A stretch of DNA of 64,000 bases from Peromyscus leucopus. Its lineage: Eukaryota > Chordata > Mammalia > Rodentia > Cricetidae. Shown piece after piece: positions 36,174-47,679 of the stretch (its first letter is position 1; each line of letters starts with the position of its first letter). A program made the translations under genes and the position numbers. The DNA is taken from the NCBI RefSeq assembly GCF_004664715.2, contig NC_051075.1, positions 89,503,709 through 89,567,708 on the forward strand. The letters run 5' to 3'. The notes under the pieces were generated by a model that was not told where the DNA came from, made no database searches, and saw nothing but the letters and a program-made list of their open reading frames with translations.

Positions 36174-37429
36174 GCCACCCAACCCATGGAGCTATTTTAG
36201 AAAAAGAGGCAAGAGCAAAAATCAAACAACAAGGCTCCCACCCTATGAGCAAGGTGCTTTTTTCAGCTTTTGCTCATTTGCAGGAAGAAATCCAAATGCA
36301 ATCTAAATGCAATTAAATATCCAAAGTGATTATCAAATTGAAAATGAGTTATAAAGGAATATAGATAGCTTTGGCTTACCACACAATCCACTCTTGTTTA
36401 TTTTTAAACAGTGCAAAGCTGAATTCTTAGCCTGCTCTCCAGGCTCTAAAGCCTTTCTCAGGTCTGAGGAAAGGCTGTGTGGTGAAGATAGATGGGTCCA
36501 CAACAAGGGAGACACCCTGGGAGCATCATGAGGCTGAGGAGTGAAAGGTACCAGGAATGGAGTTTTCTCTTTCGGTTAACAGCTGCTTAAGCAGCTATCT
36601 TGGGAATGCTTTTACAGAAAAACTCAGGTCAACCTACACCAGGTCAACTCCCTGCCTCGAAGAATGAGCGCACAGGATCTCATTCAGCACAAAATGCAAT
36701 GCTCTTCACACAGAAATCAATCAATATGTGCTGTTGACTGGTGCCTGACTTTACTTAATGTCTACCCTTTATGTGGCTCAAGCTGCTTTGACAGTACAGA
36801 TTCACTGGGATTTCAAGCAACCTGCTGTTGAATATGAGGCAGGTCCTTCTTCACAATTATGCAAATGAGACAAGAGGTGAGGAGAGCAGATACCCAATAT
36901 GGCTTCTGTCCTTGTCCACACACCAGCCAGGCCGTATTTCCTGTTTATAATACAGTTTCTTTCATATCAAATAAGTTATTTGAAATTAGGTGCTTCCAAA
37001 GTGAAGGCTTCTCTCATTTCTAAAATACATTTTGAGAGCTAATGACAATCTTACCTAAAAAAAAAATCTGTTTTTGGTATTATGTCACCTTAGTCATTGT
37101 CATCGAGCTCCACGTGGATGATGTTGAGTGTTTTACAACCACGACTGCCTTGGACATGCACATGAGGCACAGGAGGCCGCTGCTTTTGCCTTTGTTTTCT
37201 GTGAGGAAACAGGCAGGGAGGGTCTAAACAGCTCGCTAAGATTGTACAGCGCGAGCCGTGGAAAGCCTGGCTATTTCCTATTCACTGTCACTGCAAATTC
37301 TTAAAAGTATTTCCTCTCCTTTTAATCTCCTCCAATCTCACCTTCTTCCAACCAACACACACGTGCACGCACATGCTCCCAAGTCTGGCGTATTGGAAGA
37401 CCTTGGGACACTGCAGAGGCTGTCCTCAT
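36174..37429. other. Unique sequence, no gene recognised
   Basis: No SINE, LINE or LTR recognised. Open frames are at most about 61 codons apart from one that starts upstream. Confidence 0.5.
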
Positions 37430-37445
37430 AAAATCAGCTTCCAAC

Positions 37446-37620
37446 GCCGGGCGGTGGTGGCGCATGCCTTTAATCCCAGCACTCGGGAGGCAGAGGCAGG
37501 CGGATCTCTGTGAGTTCGAGGCCAGCCTGGACTACAAAGTGAGTCCCAGGAAAGGCGCAAAGCTATGCAGAGAAACCCTGTCTTGAAAAACAAAAAAAAC
37601 AAAAACAAACAAACAAACAA
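37446..37620 (+). repeat. Full-length B1 SINE with 14-bp target duplication
   Basis: Starts 'gccgggcggtggtggcgc' and ends in an A-rich tail with CAAA units. A perfect direct repeat 'aaaatcagcttcca' lies at 37430-37443 and 37621-37634. The body is close to consensus, so the insertion is fairly young. It carries the 'aaaggcgcaaagct' segment I associate with cricetid B1. Confidence 0.95.
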
Positions 37621-37689
37621 AAAATCAGCTTCCATACCTAGCTGGTGGGCAATGGACAGTTGTTGGCCAGTTTTCTTTAAGAGTGTGGT

Positions 37690-39003
37690 ACCTGGATCTC
37701 CCAAGAACAAAATAGAATATAGTGTTATGGAGAGATAAAGGGGAAGCTAGAATAAGAAGAATAAATGTGGAGGGAGACAGGAGAGCAGGGTAGGGGCAGT
37801 AGTTTGGGGAGGGGTAATTAATACTAAAGGCCCTTTGAAAACTGTATGGAAACTTACAACTGTAGAAGCTTCCTAAAATATATACGCATATGAAAGGGAT
37901 TTAGATGGAGTCACTACATAATGGGAGAGACAATGCCCGAACTGGACATCCTATGCCACCAAAAAAAAAACAAAAAACAAACAAACAAAAAAAACTTCCA
38001 GTATTGGGAATGGGTTACATCTTGTTGAATCCTTGGCTAAAAGGGTCTCCTGGGTCCCCAAAGCATCACAGGCTATTGCCAAAGCTATGGATTATTCTTT
38101 ACAACCTTATGGTAAGGCACTGTTGCTGAGGATGAATTGCTTTACTTTGCAATCTCCCTTTGTACTCTGAACTAGAGAAGAAAGGTAATCATCAATATCA
38201 GCCAGCTACAAACCTTGTGACCTACGACAGCCACTTGCCTGTGATAAATACTGAGGCAGTAGTGGAATATATGTTATGGGATTAACCAACCACTTTTTGA
38301 TTGGATTTAAGGCGCATTCCGTGACATGTAACCAACTGGAACCTGATACTGCTAAAGTGGTCAAGAAACAAGACTGGATAGGATGGTCAAGGGCCATGGG
38401 GAAAACTTAATACTGTTATTCTGCTAAAGGAACAAAGCAATATATTGATTCCTAATAACATATTACTATAACCATATATCAGAGCCTTACTCAACCCTCA
38501 TTAGAGAGGCATCTTTTTGCAGTGGATGGTAATTAACACAGAGATCCAAAACTGTACATACACACAAAGAGAGAAAGACTTTAGAAGACTCAGTCCTAAA
38601 TGGGATACCTTCATCAAACCCTTCCCCCAAGGCTGAGGGATTTATGTGGAAATGGAGGTGGAAATATTTTAAAAGGTAGAGGTAATAGTGGATGACTCCA
38701 AGAAAACTGCCTTCCAGACACAACACGACTGATAAACATATAAACTCACAGAGGCTGTGTTACCACTCATAGGACTGGCACAGGTTCAAGCCAGGTAGTG
38801 TTCTAGCACTGAGAAGGGAAAGTGGACATGGGGTCCCATACCTAACCAAGAAGCTCCTTGCAATTGATATGTACTGGCAAAGATAAAATCAGTTTCCTCC
38901 AATGGAGTGTCACTAGGTATATTTAGCACACTTCAGGTCAGGGCCCATTCCCAGGAGTAAGCCAACACAAAATGAACTTTGTGTGTGCGTGTGTGCATGT
39001 GTG

Positions 39004-39040
<37 letters not shown>

Positions 39041-39245
39041 TGGGGTCTTTTGCTTTGTTTTAGCATTTTTTTGTCTTACTGGGTTTTTGTGGTTTTGTTT
39101 TGATTTTCTTTTGTTTTTAGAGAGAGAGAACATGAAGTTGGGGGGGGTAGGGAGGTGAGGTAGTGAGGAGCATCTGGAAGGAGTTAGGGGAGGGAAAAAC
39201 CATGATGGAAATATATTGTACAAAAAAATTTCAAATGAAAACAAA
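37690..39245 (+). mobile_element. LINE-1 3' end (~1.55 kb, Lx-like 3' UTR)
   Basis: Recognised by long ordered matches to rodent LINE-1 3' UTR: 'acaactgtagaagcttcc', 'aatggagtcac'-type start near 37905, 'caggctattgccaaagcta', 'ttgattggatttaaggc', 'cagtcctaaatgggatacc', 'aagctccttgcaattgata', 'ctccaatggagtgtcacta', a TG run at 39009-39039, and the end 'atatattgtacaaaaa'. No reverse transcriptase reading frame is present, so the copy is 5'-truncated. It carries A-rich expansions at 37960-37995. Confidence 0.7.
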
Positions 39246-39254
39246 GGTGTGTTT

Positions 39255-39480
39255 GTATAAAAGGTGTGACCCTTGGTGTGTTAACGATGCTTCAGAGGAT
39301 GTGCTTACCCAATGCATGTATGGGCAGCGCAAACTGGACTCAGTGGCCATTAAAAAACTCAAGTTGAGAGAAGGACATAGGACAGATTTAGTAGAAGTTA
39401 GAATGAGAGAAGAAAGGGGTAAATATTATCAAGATATGTTCTACACACATGTGGAATACTATAAAGAATAAAGAAAAGAC
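39255..39480 (+). mobile_element. Second LINE-1 3' UTR fragment
   Basis: 'atgcatgtatgggcagcgc' and 'aaactggactcagtggcc', then a purine-rich run and 'gtaaatattatcaagatat', resemble another LINE-1 3' end. It lies right behind the first and may be a separate older insertion. Confidence 0.55.
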
Positions 39481-39485
39481 ACCTA

Positions 39486-40390
39486 AAACCGGAATCAAAC
39501 CCAAGCTATTAATTTAGAGGAACAGTTAATTCAACCAACCCCATATTCACTTATCTTGAGATATAACCCATTACAAAAATTTTCTTCCACCCTAGAGTGT
39601 TCCAATTTATGTAAGTGAAGAGGTCTCAAATTATCTAAGTGCCTTGAGTTGACTGGATGACAAGATTGATTTTCATGTGTGACAAGTGTAATCGTTCTCA
39701 TTACTTTATAGTCACACCTCACGTTCTCCTAAATTACCAAGCTGGGATGAGACAAGAACATGGGATTATTCTCTGAAGGAAACCTCATCTGAATCAATAG
39801 TTTATTTGGTTGAAGTCTCTGATAAGTATTGATTCATAGATTGTTGGACTAATTTTTAGTCTCCATCAAGCTTGTTAGAACATAACTCTTAATTAAACTT
39901 TTGGGGAGCAGAGGAGATTCCTTTGGAATTAATATTAACAATCGGTTGTCACAAAGATGGCCTTTGGAAGGAAGAAAAGTTTACTGTTTAAATATTCGGA
40001 TTCGAATGTAAATAAATGTCTTCCTTTTCCCAGATAATGGGCCCACTGCAAAGATAAGCAAAGGGTCCCAGTGTATTAGCTTCTCATCACTAACTCAGGA
40101 GATCATATTGGCTGCCTTTTTATTCATATTACATCTTGAATGGTCTTCTGGCCTTGCCTCTTCAGATCTGTGTTCAGTGGGGTACCAGCAGTATGGATGG
40201 AATTGACCTTCTTTGAATTCTTTCCTCTAATATAAGAGACGAAAATCGGAAGAACACTGGGCAGACAGATCATGTAAAGCTAACGAACATTTCTTATTTG
40301 CTCACTGGTTGAGAAAATTAAACTCTGATATGCAGTGAGCCACACTGTCACAAAAGCTTACTTCTCATGGAGCAAACTAAGAAATCTAGG
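39486..40390. other. Unique sequence, no gene recognised
   Basis: AT-leaning sequence with open frames of at most 63 codons. Confidence 0.5.
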
Positions 40391-40781
40391 TAGTCAGCAA
40401 CTTAGAGATCCACTAGTGGCACCCACAAGCCACAGCCAGAAGCAAAGGAGAGGATAAAACAATGAAGATAGCTAACATCTTAAGAGTTCAAATTTCTGAG
40501 TACCCTCCAGCCATGACTAGAAGCAAAGGAGATACTAGAAAGAAGCATAGTCAGCATCTTAGAGATCACCCAGTGGTACCCAGGAGCTGTGGCTAGAAGT
40601 AAAGGAGAGGATGCAAGGGCGGGCATAGTCAGCATCTTAGAGATCACCCACTGGTACCCAGGAGCTGTGGCTGGAAGTAAAGGAGAGGATGCAAGGGCAG
40701 GCATAGTCAGCATCTTAGAGATCACCCACTGGTACCCAGGAGCTGTGGCTGGAAGCAAGGAAGAGGATGGAAAGGCAGCAA
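40391..40781 (+). repeat. 78-bp minisatellite, five units
   Basis: Unit starts at 40391, 40469, 40548, 40626 and 40704. Lengths are 78, 79, 78, 78 and 78. Each unit begins 'tagtcagcatcttagagatc' or a variant. Units 3 and 4 differ at about three positions, unit 5 slightly more, and units 1 and 2 are clearly diverged. Because 78 is a multiple of three, both strands keep open frames (142 codons minus, 91 plus) whose translations repeat every 26 residues. I find no start context or homology to support a protein. Confidence 0.92.
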
Positions 40782-41643
40782 AGACACAGAGGTCTCTAAC
40801 ACAGCTCTCCTTGTCAGGCATAAGATTAAATATATCAACTGTGGTGAGGGCAGGTCTGGGATAGGGGATGGGACATGGCAGGTTTGAAGGAGATGGGGAC
40901 CAGAACACACACCTTTATGAGAGCTGATCACTGACCACAGTCTTATTCTTTGTCCTTTGCTGTCTCATGCATTTTTCTTTCCCTGTAGGAGGCTTACCTG
41001 GCACAGATGAGTTTTGAAAAACTGCCCTGTCAGCAAGTTGGCAAGTTATTACCTTGTTAATTAGGGTCGCTGCTCACTAATAATTCAACCAATAACATGG
41101 TATTTTTTTTAACAAGGCATTTACTGCATTTATTTCCTTTGGCAAGAGCCATAATAAATACAATGACGTTTATTAATTTATGAAGCTTTTATCTCATATA
41201 AATGCATTTGCCACAGCCCTAAATTTTCTTCATCTCCATAACCAGATCCTACTGCCCTTGTGTTTTTCTAACTCTGACACACACACTTTCTCTGACCCCA
41301 TGTAGCCTCATCAGGAGCAACACCCATTTTACAAGATGCTTTAAGAAATGAAGGACATATGTATAGGAAATTGACTTGGATATACACAGGAATTTAGTAA
41401 TAGAGAAAAATAAATTATTCAAACATGATATTGAAACAATAGGAGACAGAAGGAAACATGTATTTTATCACTACTTCACTTAAGCATACATACATACATT
41501 TCAGATGGTTTAAATATTTAATTATATTTGTGATCATCATAATTGCATTAGAGGAAAACATGGGCCCAATCTTTACTTTTGTTAACATAATTGTAACAAA
41601 AAGAAAAACTTCATGATTATGGCTAACGATAGCAATTCTATCT
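40782..41643. other. Unique sequence, no gene recognised
   Basis: Short T run at about 41102-41110. Nothing else to describe. Confidence 0.45.
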
Positions 41644-41860
41644 GGGGACTGGAGAGATGGCTCAACAGTTATGAGCGTGTGTTGAGTGTGTAGAGGACTC
41701 AAGCTTGATTCCTGGCACTTATCTGAAAATCTTACAACCTCCAACTCCAACTTCAGTGGACCCAAAGTCCTCTTCTGGCCCATGTAGTTACCTGCATTTA
41801 TATGGTATACATATATACCAAAACTTACACATGCACATAAATAAAAATAAATCTTAAAAA
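41644..41860 (+). repeat. B3 SINE with target duplication
   Basis: Starts 'ggggactggagagatggctc', continues 'gaggactcaagcttgattcc', 'gtcctcttctggccc', and ends 'aaataaatcttaaaaa'. An imperfect 10-bp duplication, 'aattctatct' (left) and 'aattctgcct' (right), flanks it. The 170-codon minus-strand frame (41415-41927) runs antisense through it and is not a gene. Confidence 0.9.
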
Positions 41861-42999
41861 TTCTGCCTAGGAGAAATTTCATAAGCATGGAAAGAAAAAC
41901 AGGAAGAAATATCTTCAGTTTTATCACAAAGGAGATATTTTCTTATAATATGTAAATCTCTTGTGGTTTGGTGAGATAAACAACCAGTAATCCAAAATAA
42001 AAATTGGCAAATTATAGGAACAGTTTACAGAAAAGAAAATACAAAGGACTCATGATGCCACCAACATTTTGCTGAAGAGAAAGTTACCAAGAGAGTTCAT
42101 TGTTCTGAAAATAATACAGTTGTCAAGGTTCTTGACTGCTAATATTGTGCTATATGTGCTCAGTATATAAATAGATGAATTAACTTTACATACGCAAATG
42201 AAACTTGAAGCTATGTGAATGCAATCTGTAGAGATGTGTAGAGATATGTATGCTGTACCACACTGGGAAACAAATACCCTGCATTTTGTCTTGTTTGTTT
42301 CATCTCCTTAAAGCTAGGAGAAATTCTTTTTCAAGCTCTCCTAACTTTTTGAAGAGTCAAAGCTAATATACAGTCCCACAAAACTCTGTAGACCTCTGAG
42401 CGTTCTTGCTCCACACATATCCATTATTATAATCCTACTTATGTATACAGGTACCATCCTTATCTTTTTAAATGAATCTTTTAATAACAACAACAACAAC
42501 ATTAATAATATGTATAGACAGATGATTGACAGATACGGATATTTCCTGTTTTTTGTATATGGTGGCATACGGGACAATTGTTCTTTTTGCTGTTTTGTTC
42601 AACACTGAGTCCACATCAGCTTACATGTCCTGCTTCCATCCTTTTGGGTGAGTATGTAGTATCTATTTTAAAGGTAAAACATTTTATTCAACCAACTCTA
42701 ATGTTACACATCAGAGTTACTGCCCATATTGTGCGTTCTGAAATTTCACAATGAATATCTTCGTACATTTGTTGTCATGGAAGTGTAGACTTTCAGAGTA
42801 AATTATTGGTTTTTGAGGTACCGTAACACCATGTTGTCCTCAAGGTACCATCTGTGGTGGTGTGTGATATTTTTATGTGTTCCAGATGTGGTAGGAAACC
42901 AGTGTATCTAAATAACAGAAACAACCATGAGTCATGGTGTGTCTATTAGAATATTACTGGGGAGCATTTTATGAGAATCAAAACACAAAAAATATACCA
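41861..42999. other. Unique AT-rich sequence
   Basis: A short (CAA)5 run lies at 42486-42500. No gene or interspersed repeat recognised. Confidence 0.45.
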
Positions 43000-43310
43000 T
43001 TTATTGGTGAAATTATTAAGGCCACTCCATGTAGTTAAAAGGGAGGTTTATTTTGAGGGTAACTTACAAGTGAAGGGATAGGTAACAGGGTCTGGGAAAG
43101 GTGTAGCACAGTCCAGCGGTGTTCTCTGGAAAATTCTGCTCGGTCTACCTCCAGCGTCCAGGATCCAGGAACCAAGAGAGCCAGCGCATCTGGATCTCGG
43201 GTCTTCAGGGTCCTCTCTTGGCCCCGCCTTGTAGGCGTGACAGTTACGGAAGCCTCAATGGCAGTTGGAACTTCCAGGTCAAAGCTGGAATGGCTACCCA
43301 CTGCAATCAT
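43000..43310 (-). mobile_element. Probable ERV LTR, antisense
   Basis: Read on the minus strand, the left end gives 'ccctcaaaataaacctccc' with an AATAAA signal, followed by 'taactacatggagtggcc', like a R/U5 region. The body is relatively GC-rich. I recognise it as a dispersed cricetid-type repeat but cannot name it, and the outer boundary is uncertain. The 155-codon plus frame (43119-43586) starts in it. Confidence 0.45.
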
Positions 43311-45417
43311 TGCCCAGGTTTCCTTTCAGTTTTTGTTTGTTTGATATTTGTCAAAATCAAAGGGATGCATGATTGCCTTATACCCACTATTTACAGATGC
43401 ACACAGTGCACATCAGCTCAGGCACGAGGGAAGCCAAGGATATGGATGGTGCAGAAATCTAACACCCAGCTGTCCACAGGGGTTTGGAAGCTCTACAGGG
43501 CAATGGTGCGTGGCCTGAGGATCCACAGGAAGTCACAAACCCCAGAGTCCCTTTGCTCTCTTTGGAAATGCATTCTTCATTTCTAAGTGGTTGTTTCAGG
43601 CTGGCTCAAGAACACAGCAAACAGCACATTCAACATGAATTTCATTTATTTTGTTTGTGTCAAGGACATTTTGTGGGTGCTTTGTTCTTATTGTATTGGG
43701 GTCCAGAGGAAGCCAGATAGGTTGGTAGCGAGGAGCAAAGCATAAGATTGGCCAGCTGCACATTTGACCCTGTGCCCCTGTTTACCTTTTCTCTGAATCA
43801 GATGTTCCCTGCAGTGATTCTATACTCAGAATTCTCTACATATTATTGTAATGAAGTCCCGAGAATAGGGATGTTGAAGTGCTTGGCCACAGTTAGAAGC
43901 AAATGCTGCCACCTTACTCATGCAGTCCCTGAATTCTCCCCCTCATCTGGTCCTCCACCCTCCCCATGTCTTCAGTTGAGCAGAATTCTCTGTAGAAACC
44001 AGAACTTTTGCCCCTTAGTGCACTTCCCATATTTCTTTTTAGGCTCCCCAAAACTCTCACTGTTCCCTTAGACCTAGGCTTTTGAATCTTAAATACTAAA
44101 ATAGATCTTTGTACCATGTCGACTGTCTTTCTAGGCAATGCATACAGACTGACTGATGGTCAAAATGTTAAAGGAGAATCATGTCCGTGATGACTAGGCA
44201 GGTGTCCATACCCCAGTGCTCTGGCTCCTATCTCATCTTCCCATTGTGTTCCTCCAAAACTGGGAGAGAGAAGAACCACCTGCTAAAGGAGCCCCACAAA
44301 TCATCTTTTCATCACTTACTAGAGGGCTATGGAGTAGCAGAAGCTTTAACGTGTTTCTTTTGCATCCATCATTTGTCTGTTCTTCTTCATCATTTCTCAC
44401 TCCAAAGCTCAAAGTTTGATCTCTAGAGACAGCTAAAGCTGAATCTCAGTCTTAGCTTTACAAGAAAAAAATGAGGTTTTACACACACCTTCAGCATCTC
44501 TAAAATGGGCTAACAATGCCCTCTGTGTAGATTCATGACTAGGATTCTAAAACAGGTGTTTCCTGTGCCCTGAGTGTTGTAGATGACCCACCTTTTCCCA
44601 TGTCTGTTCCTTTTGCTCCTTGTATTCTCTCTTTCTATGCATATCCATTGCTCAAATATTATCATTAACATCAATAAAAATAGAACAAAAAAGATAACAC
44701 CCCACAATCCCTTAACCACCTTACTATTTTCGCTTTCTAGGATCCATTTTTATTTAGCCCTGCATGGTAGTCTTTAGCACAAAGGAACGTTCTTTGAATG
44801 AAATTTTGTATTAGAGAAAGTCAATATTCTTTGAGAGTAAACAAAAGAATATTCGCCATTTCCCTTTTTAAATCCTGACCTTGGAGGTTTGGGGTGGGGA
44901 CTGTTCAGGTGAATGGAAGGAAAGAAGGGAGAAAAGAGATAAAGTGGAATGATGTAGATAAAAGGAGGAGGGTAATAACCATACAGCCTGGAGGGTCTGG
45001 TGTGTCTTGCAGAATAGAAACCTCTCTGAGATAATTCCCCTTCTTTCTCATCCTCTGCACCAGGATAAATTCTCTTTTCAGATTGTGATTATGGATTAAT
45101 TTATGACTTCCTTTAATTGTCTGAGCAATGCAGGGTTAATGTCCTGGTGAGTAAAGTTCTTCTACTTTATGAGAGCAATCACTTAATGAAAATTAGGCTA
45201 TTACTTTTTATCTCCTCTCTTTGGCAATGCCTGATGATACCATGGGACACTTCTGCAAATTTTCCTCCCCTTGTCCTGGGTTAGGGACTGGATCTTTATT
45301 TGGCCTTGACACTTTGAAGACTTCCTGACAGCCTATAACATGATTGAGATCAGAAGTACCACCTAGTGGATTGGGTTAGAGTAGGACATCACACATTAAC
45401 TCCCAGCAGATGTGGCT
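43311..45417. other. Unique sequence of 2.1 kb, no gene recognised
   Basis: The longest frame starting here is 107 codons (43748-44071, plus), without recognisable features. The part 44885-44960 is purine-rich. Confidence 0.5.
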
Positions 45418-45683
45418 GCCTGCACAGAATCTGCACAAAGTCAAGACAGTCAGACGGGGGAGGTTCTCACGAAGGGGAGATATTGGCAGCTGATGGCTGT
45501 TGGGGGAAGGGAGGTTTACTTTACTTTGGGGATGTGTCACTTAGTAAATTGTCCAGACCCCAATGGATAGTGCCACATCTCTTCAGAAGTGGTCAACCAG
45601 CGTTAAGTGGACTCATTGGTGTATTGATGATGATGATAATAAGATGTTAGTAATAATGTACATGCACACACACACACACACAC
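45418..45683 (+). mobile_element. LINE-1 3' UTR fragment and short (CA)n
   Basis: 'agtcaagacagtcagacg', 'gcagctgatggctgttggg', 'gggatgtgtcacttagta', 'ccccaatggatagtgccac' match the order of a rodent LINE-1 3' UTR. A CA run of about 10 units (45664-45683) follows. Confidence 0.5.
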
Positions 45684-46028
45684 ATATAAACTTTGCTATA
45701 ACTTACTTTTTTCTCACCCTTGTATTATTGATAGAAGCACTGACTTGGGGCAATATGTATACCTGACTATATTATCCATGAATTTTGTCTTCAGTAGTAT
45801 AAAACACTACAAAATATGACTTTGAAACATGCACTGAGGCTGGTTGGCCTCCGTGTTACAACCTTTTAAGCTGAATCACACTATCATGAGAATGAGTTTA
45901 AAATATGACTTATTACACATATAAATAACAAAGGAATAAAACTGCCCTTGTGATTTCAAACATCTGTCACTATGAAATTTTTCTTGGCTCTTATTTTGGT
46001 GGTAAATTATGTTGGATCTTTGTTTTAA
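45684..46028. other. Unique sequence, nothing recognised
   Basis: AT-rich, no frame of note. Confidence 0.45.
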
Positions 46029-46218
46029 GATTTATTTGTTTATTTTTGAATGTATATGGGTATACCATGTACATGCTGTGCCCATGGAGGCCAGAAGATG
46101 GTATCAGGTGCCCTGGACCTAGAATTACAGATGGTTGAGAGCTGTCATGTGGGTGCTGGAAACCAAACCTGAATGGGTAAGAGCAGCTAGTCTCTTAACT
46201 GCTAGTCATCACCAGCGC
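46029..46218 (-). repeat. B3 SINE, antisense
   Basis: 'agatttatttgtttatttt', 'cccatggaggccagaagat', 'gccctggacctagaattaca', 'tcatgtgggtgctggaaacc', 'agtctcttaactgctag' follow the antisense B3 order from tail to head. Confidence 0.88.
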
Positions 46219-46623
46219 CATTATTGGATCTTAAGAGATATTCATCAGTTTGGAAAGTCACATTGTGGTGATGGTTCATCATGTTACCATCTTTAAAAAA
46301 CACATCTACATTAGTCTGTGTGGGTACCAGGAAGGCATCTGACTACCTTGTTGGATTTCCTAGCATGAGCATCTCAGGGCGCTCAGACAGTGAAATACAG
46401 ATTGTTTTATTATAGCTTTTATTATAGATGTGTTCATCATGGGGGCGAATTTATGGAGTGCTCCCCACTCAGCTGGGTGATCCAGGCCATGAGCTGCTCC
46501 TGTCAAATCTCCTCCACTCTCCCCTTCTGCTGCTTATTTTCCTGATATTCCAGGCAGCCTGGCACCCTATTCCCAGAGAACCACACTGCCTTCATCCTCC
46601 CCCATTCTTTCACTCTGTTCTTG
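46219..46623. other. Unique sequence, nothing recognised
   Basis: C/T-rich between 46500 and 46623. No repeat body identified. Confidence 0.45.
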
Positions 46624-46628
46624 CCCTC

Positions 46629-46971
46629 TGTCTTAGTTAGGGTTTCTATCGCTGTAGAGAGGCACCATGACCACAGCAACTTGTATAAAGGAAAGCATTT
46701 AATTGGGTGGATTACAGTTTCAGAGGGTTAGTCCATGATCGTCATGGTGGGACATGGCAGCATGCAGGTAGACACGGTGCTGGAAAAGGAGCCAAGGGTT
46801 AATATATCTTAGTCCACAGGCAACAGGAAGTGAACTGAACCACTAGATGTGGCTTGAGCATAGACGAGACTTCAAAGCCTGCCTCCACAGTGACACACTT
46901 TCTCCAACAAAGTCATACCTAATAGTGCTACTCCTATGAGCTTACGGGGCAATGACATTCAAACTGCCACA
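46629..46971 (-). mobile_element. MaLR (MT/ORR1-like) solo LTR with 5-bp duplication
   Basis: The plus strand starts 'tgtcttagttagggtttct' and ends 'caaactgccaca', so the element has TG...CA termini and lies antisense. 'gcaccatgaccacagcaac' and 'catttaattgggtgg' are the antisense of its 3' part. A perfect 5-bp direct repeat, ccctc, lies at 46624-46628 and 46972-46976, the length expected for MaLR elements. No internal sequence is present. Confidence 0.85.
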
Positions 46972-46976
46972 CCCTC

Positions 46977-47249
46977 TCACATCATTTAGTACATCCCTCC
47001 TAGATTGCTCCTTCTGAAGTCTGAATCTACGTATGTAACCCCTAAACAACATTTTGAAACTTTAATTTTTACTCACAAGCTTTTGGGTGCTGAGTGTGCT
47101 ATTTAGTGTCTCCCTTAATTGGACCCCACCTCACCTTTTCCATTTCTCTCTTGATGTTAACTTTGAAAGACCCCACTCCCCAATGAAACCAAATTCCTGC
47201 TGCTGGCTGTGAAGATGCTCTTTGGTTTTCTTTCCCAGCCCCTTTCTTT

Positions 47250-47250
<1 letters not shown>
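46977..47250. other. Unique sequence, nothing recognised
   Basis: Ordinary sequence between the solo LTR and the T run. Confidence 0.4.

Positions 47251-47280
<30 letters not shown>
47251..47280. repeat. T homopolymer, 30 bases
   Basis: Thirty T in a row. To its right, 'cccaccaaactgcctctcc' does not read as a B1 or B3 body, so it does not look like the tail of an antisense SINE I know. Confidence 0.95.
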
Positions 47281-47679
47281 CCCACCAAACTGCCTCTCCT
47301 AGCCATCAAGACTCAGACATCCTATATTTCAGGATCACTTCTCCATCCCTGAGACAGGCTCACAGATCTCCTATACATTTTAAGTTGTGATCTCCTCCTT
47401 ATTAGATGGCAACTGTGATTCACAGTAGCCTTCTGAGGGATAGGCAGTGGAGGCAAGCTCTGCTGACACTGGGAGCCTTGCAAGAATTGTAAGAGAGCCG
47501 TATAGTGTGGGAGCACAGGGAAATAAGGTAGGGTAAAACCTATGAAAACTCAAGGTCTCACACCATCCCTGCCCCATAGGTTGCGATTTATCAAATGGGA
47601 CATGCTGAATGAGATGGCATGTACTTAAACCCTGAATGTTGTTACCTGAGCAAATATGATTTCATGTTCTATACTGATT
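47281..47679. other. Unique sequence, nothing recognised
   Basis: No frame above 65 codons and no repeat body seen. Confidence 0.45.

Noticed and set aside
40391..40781. CRISPR-like array
   Set aside because: The repeats are contiguous 78-bp tandem units without distinct spacers, and the setting is a rodent genome.
40480..40908. Repeat protein encoded by the 78-bp minisatellite
   Set aside because: Frames are open on both strands simply because the unit length is a multiple of three and lacks stops; no start context, homology or splice sites support it.
41644..41720. tRNA gene
   Set aside because: The tRNA-like segment 'ggagagatggctcaac' is the promoter-bearing head of a B3 SINE, not a cloverleaf tRNA.
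41415..41927. 170-codon minus-strand open frame
   Set aside because: It runs antisense through a B3 SINE with target duplication and AT-rich flanks. There are no protein-like motifs, and the frame is a chance product.
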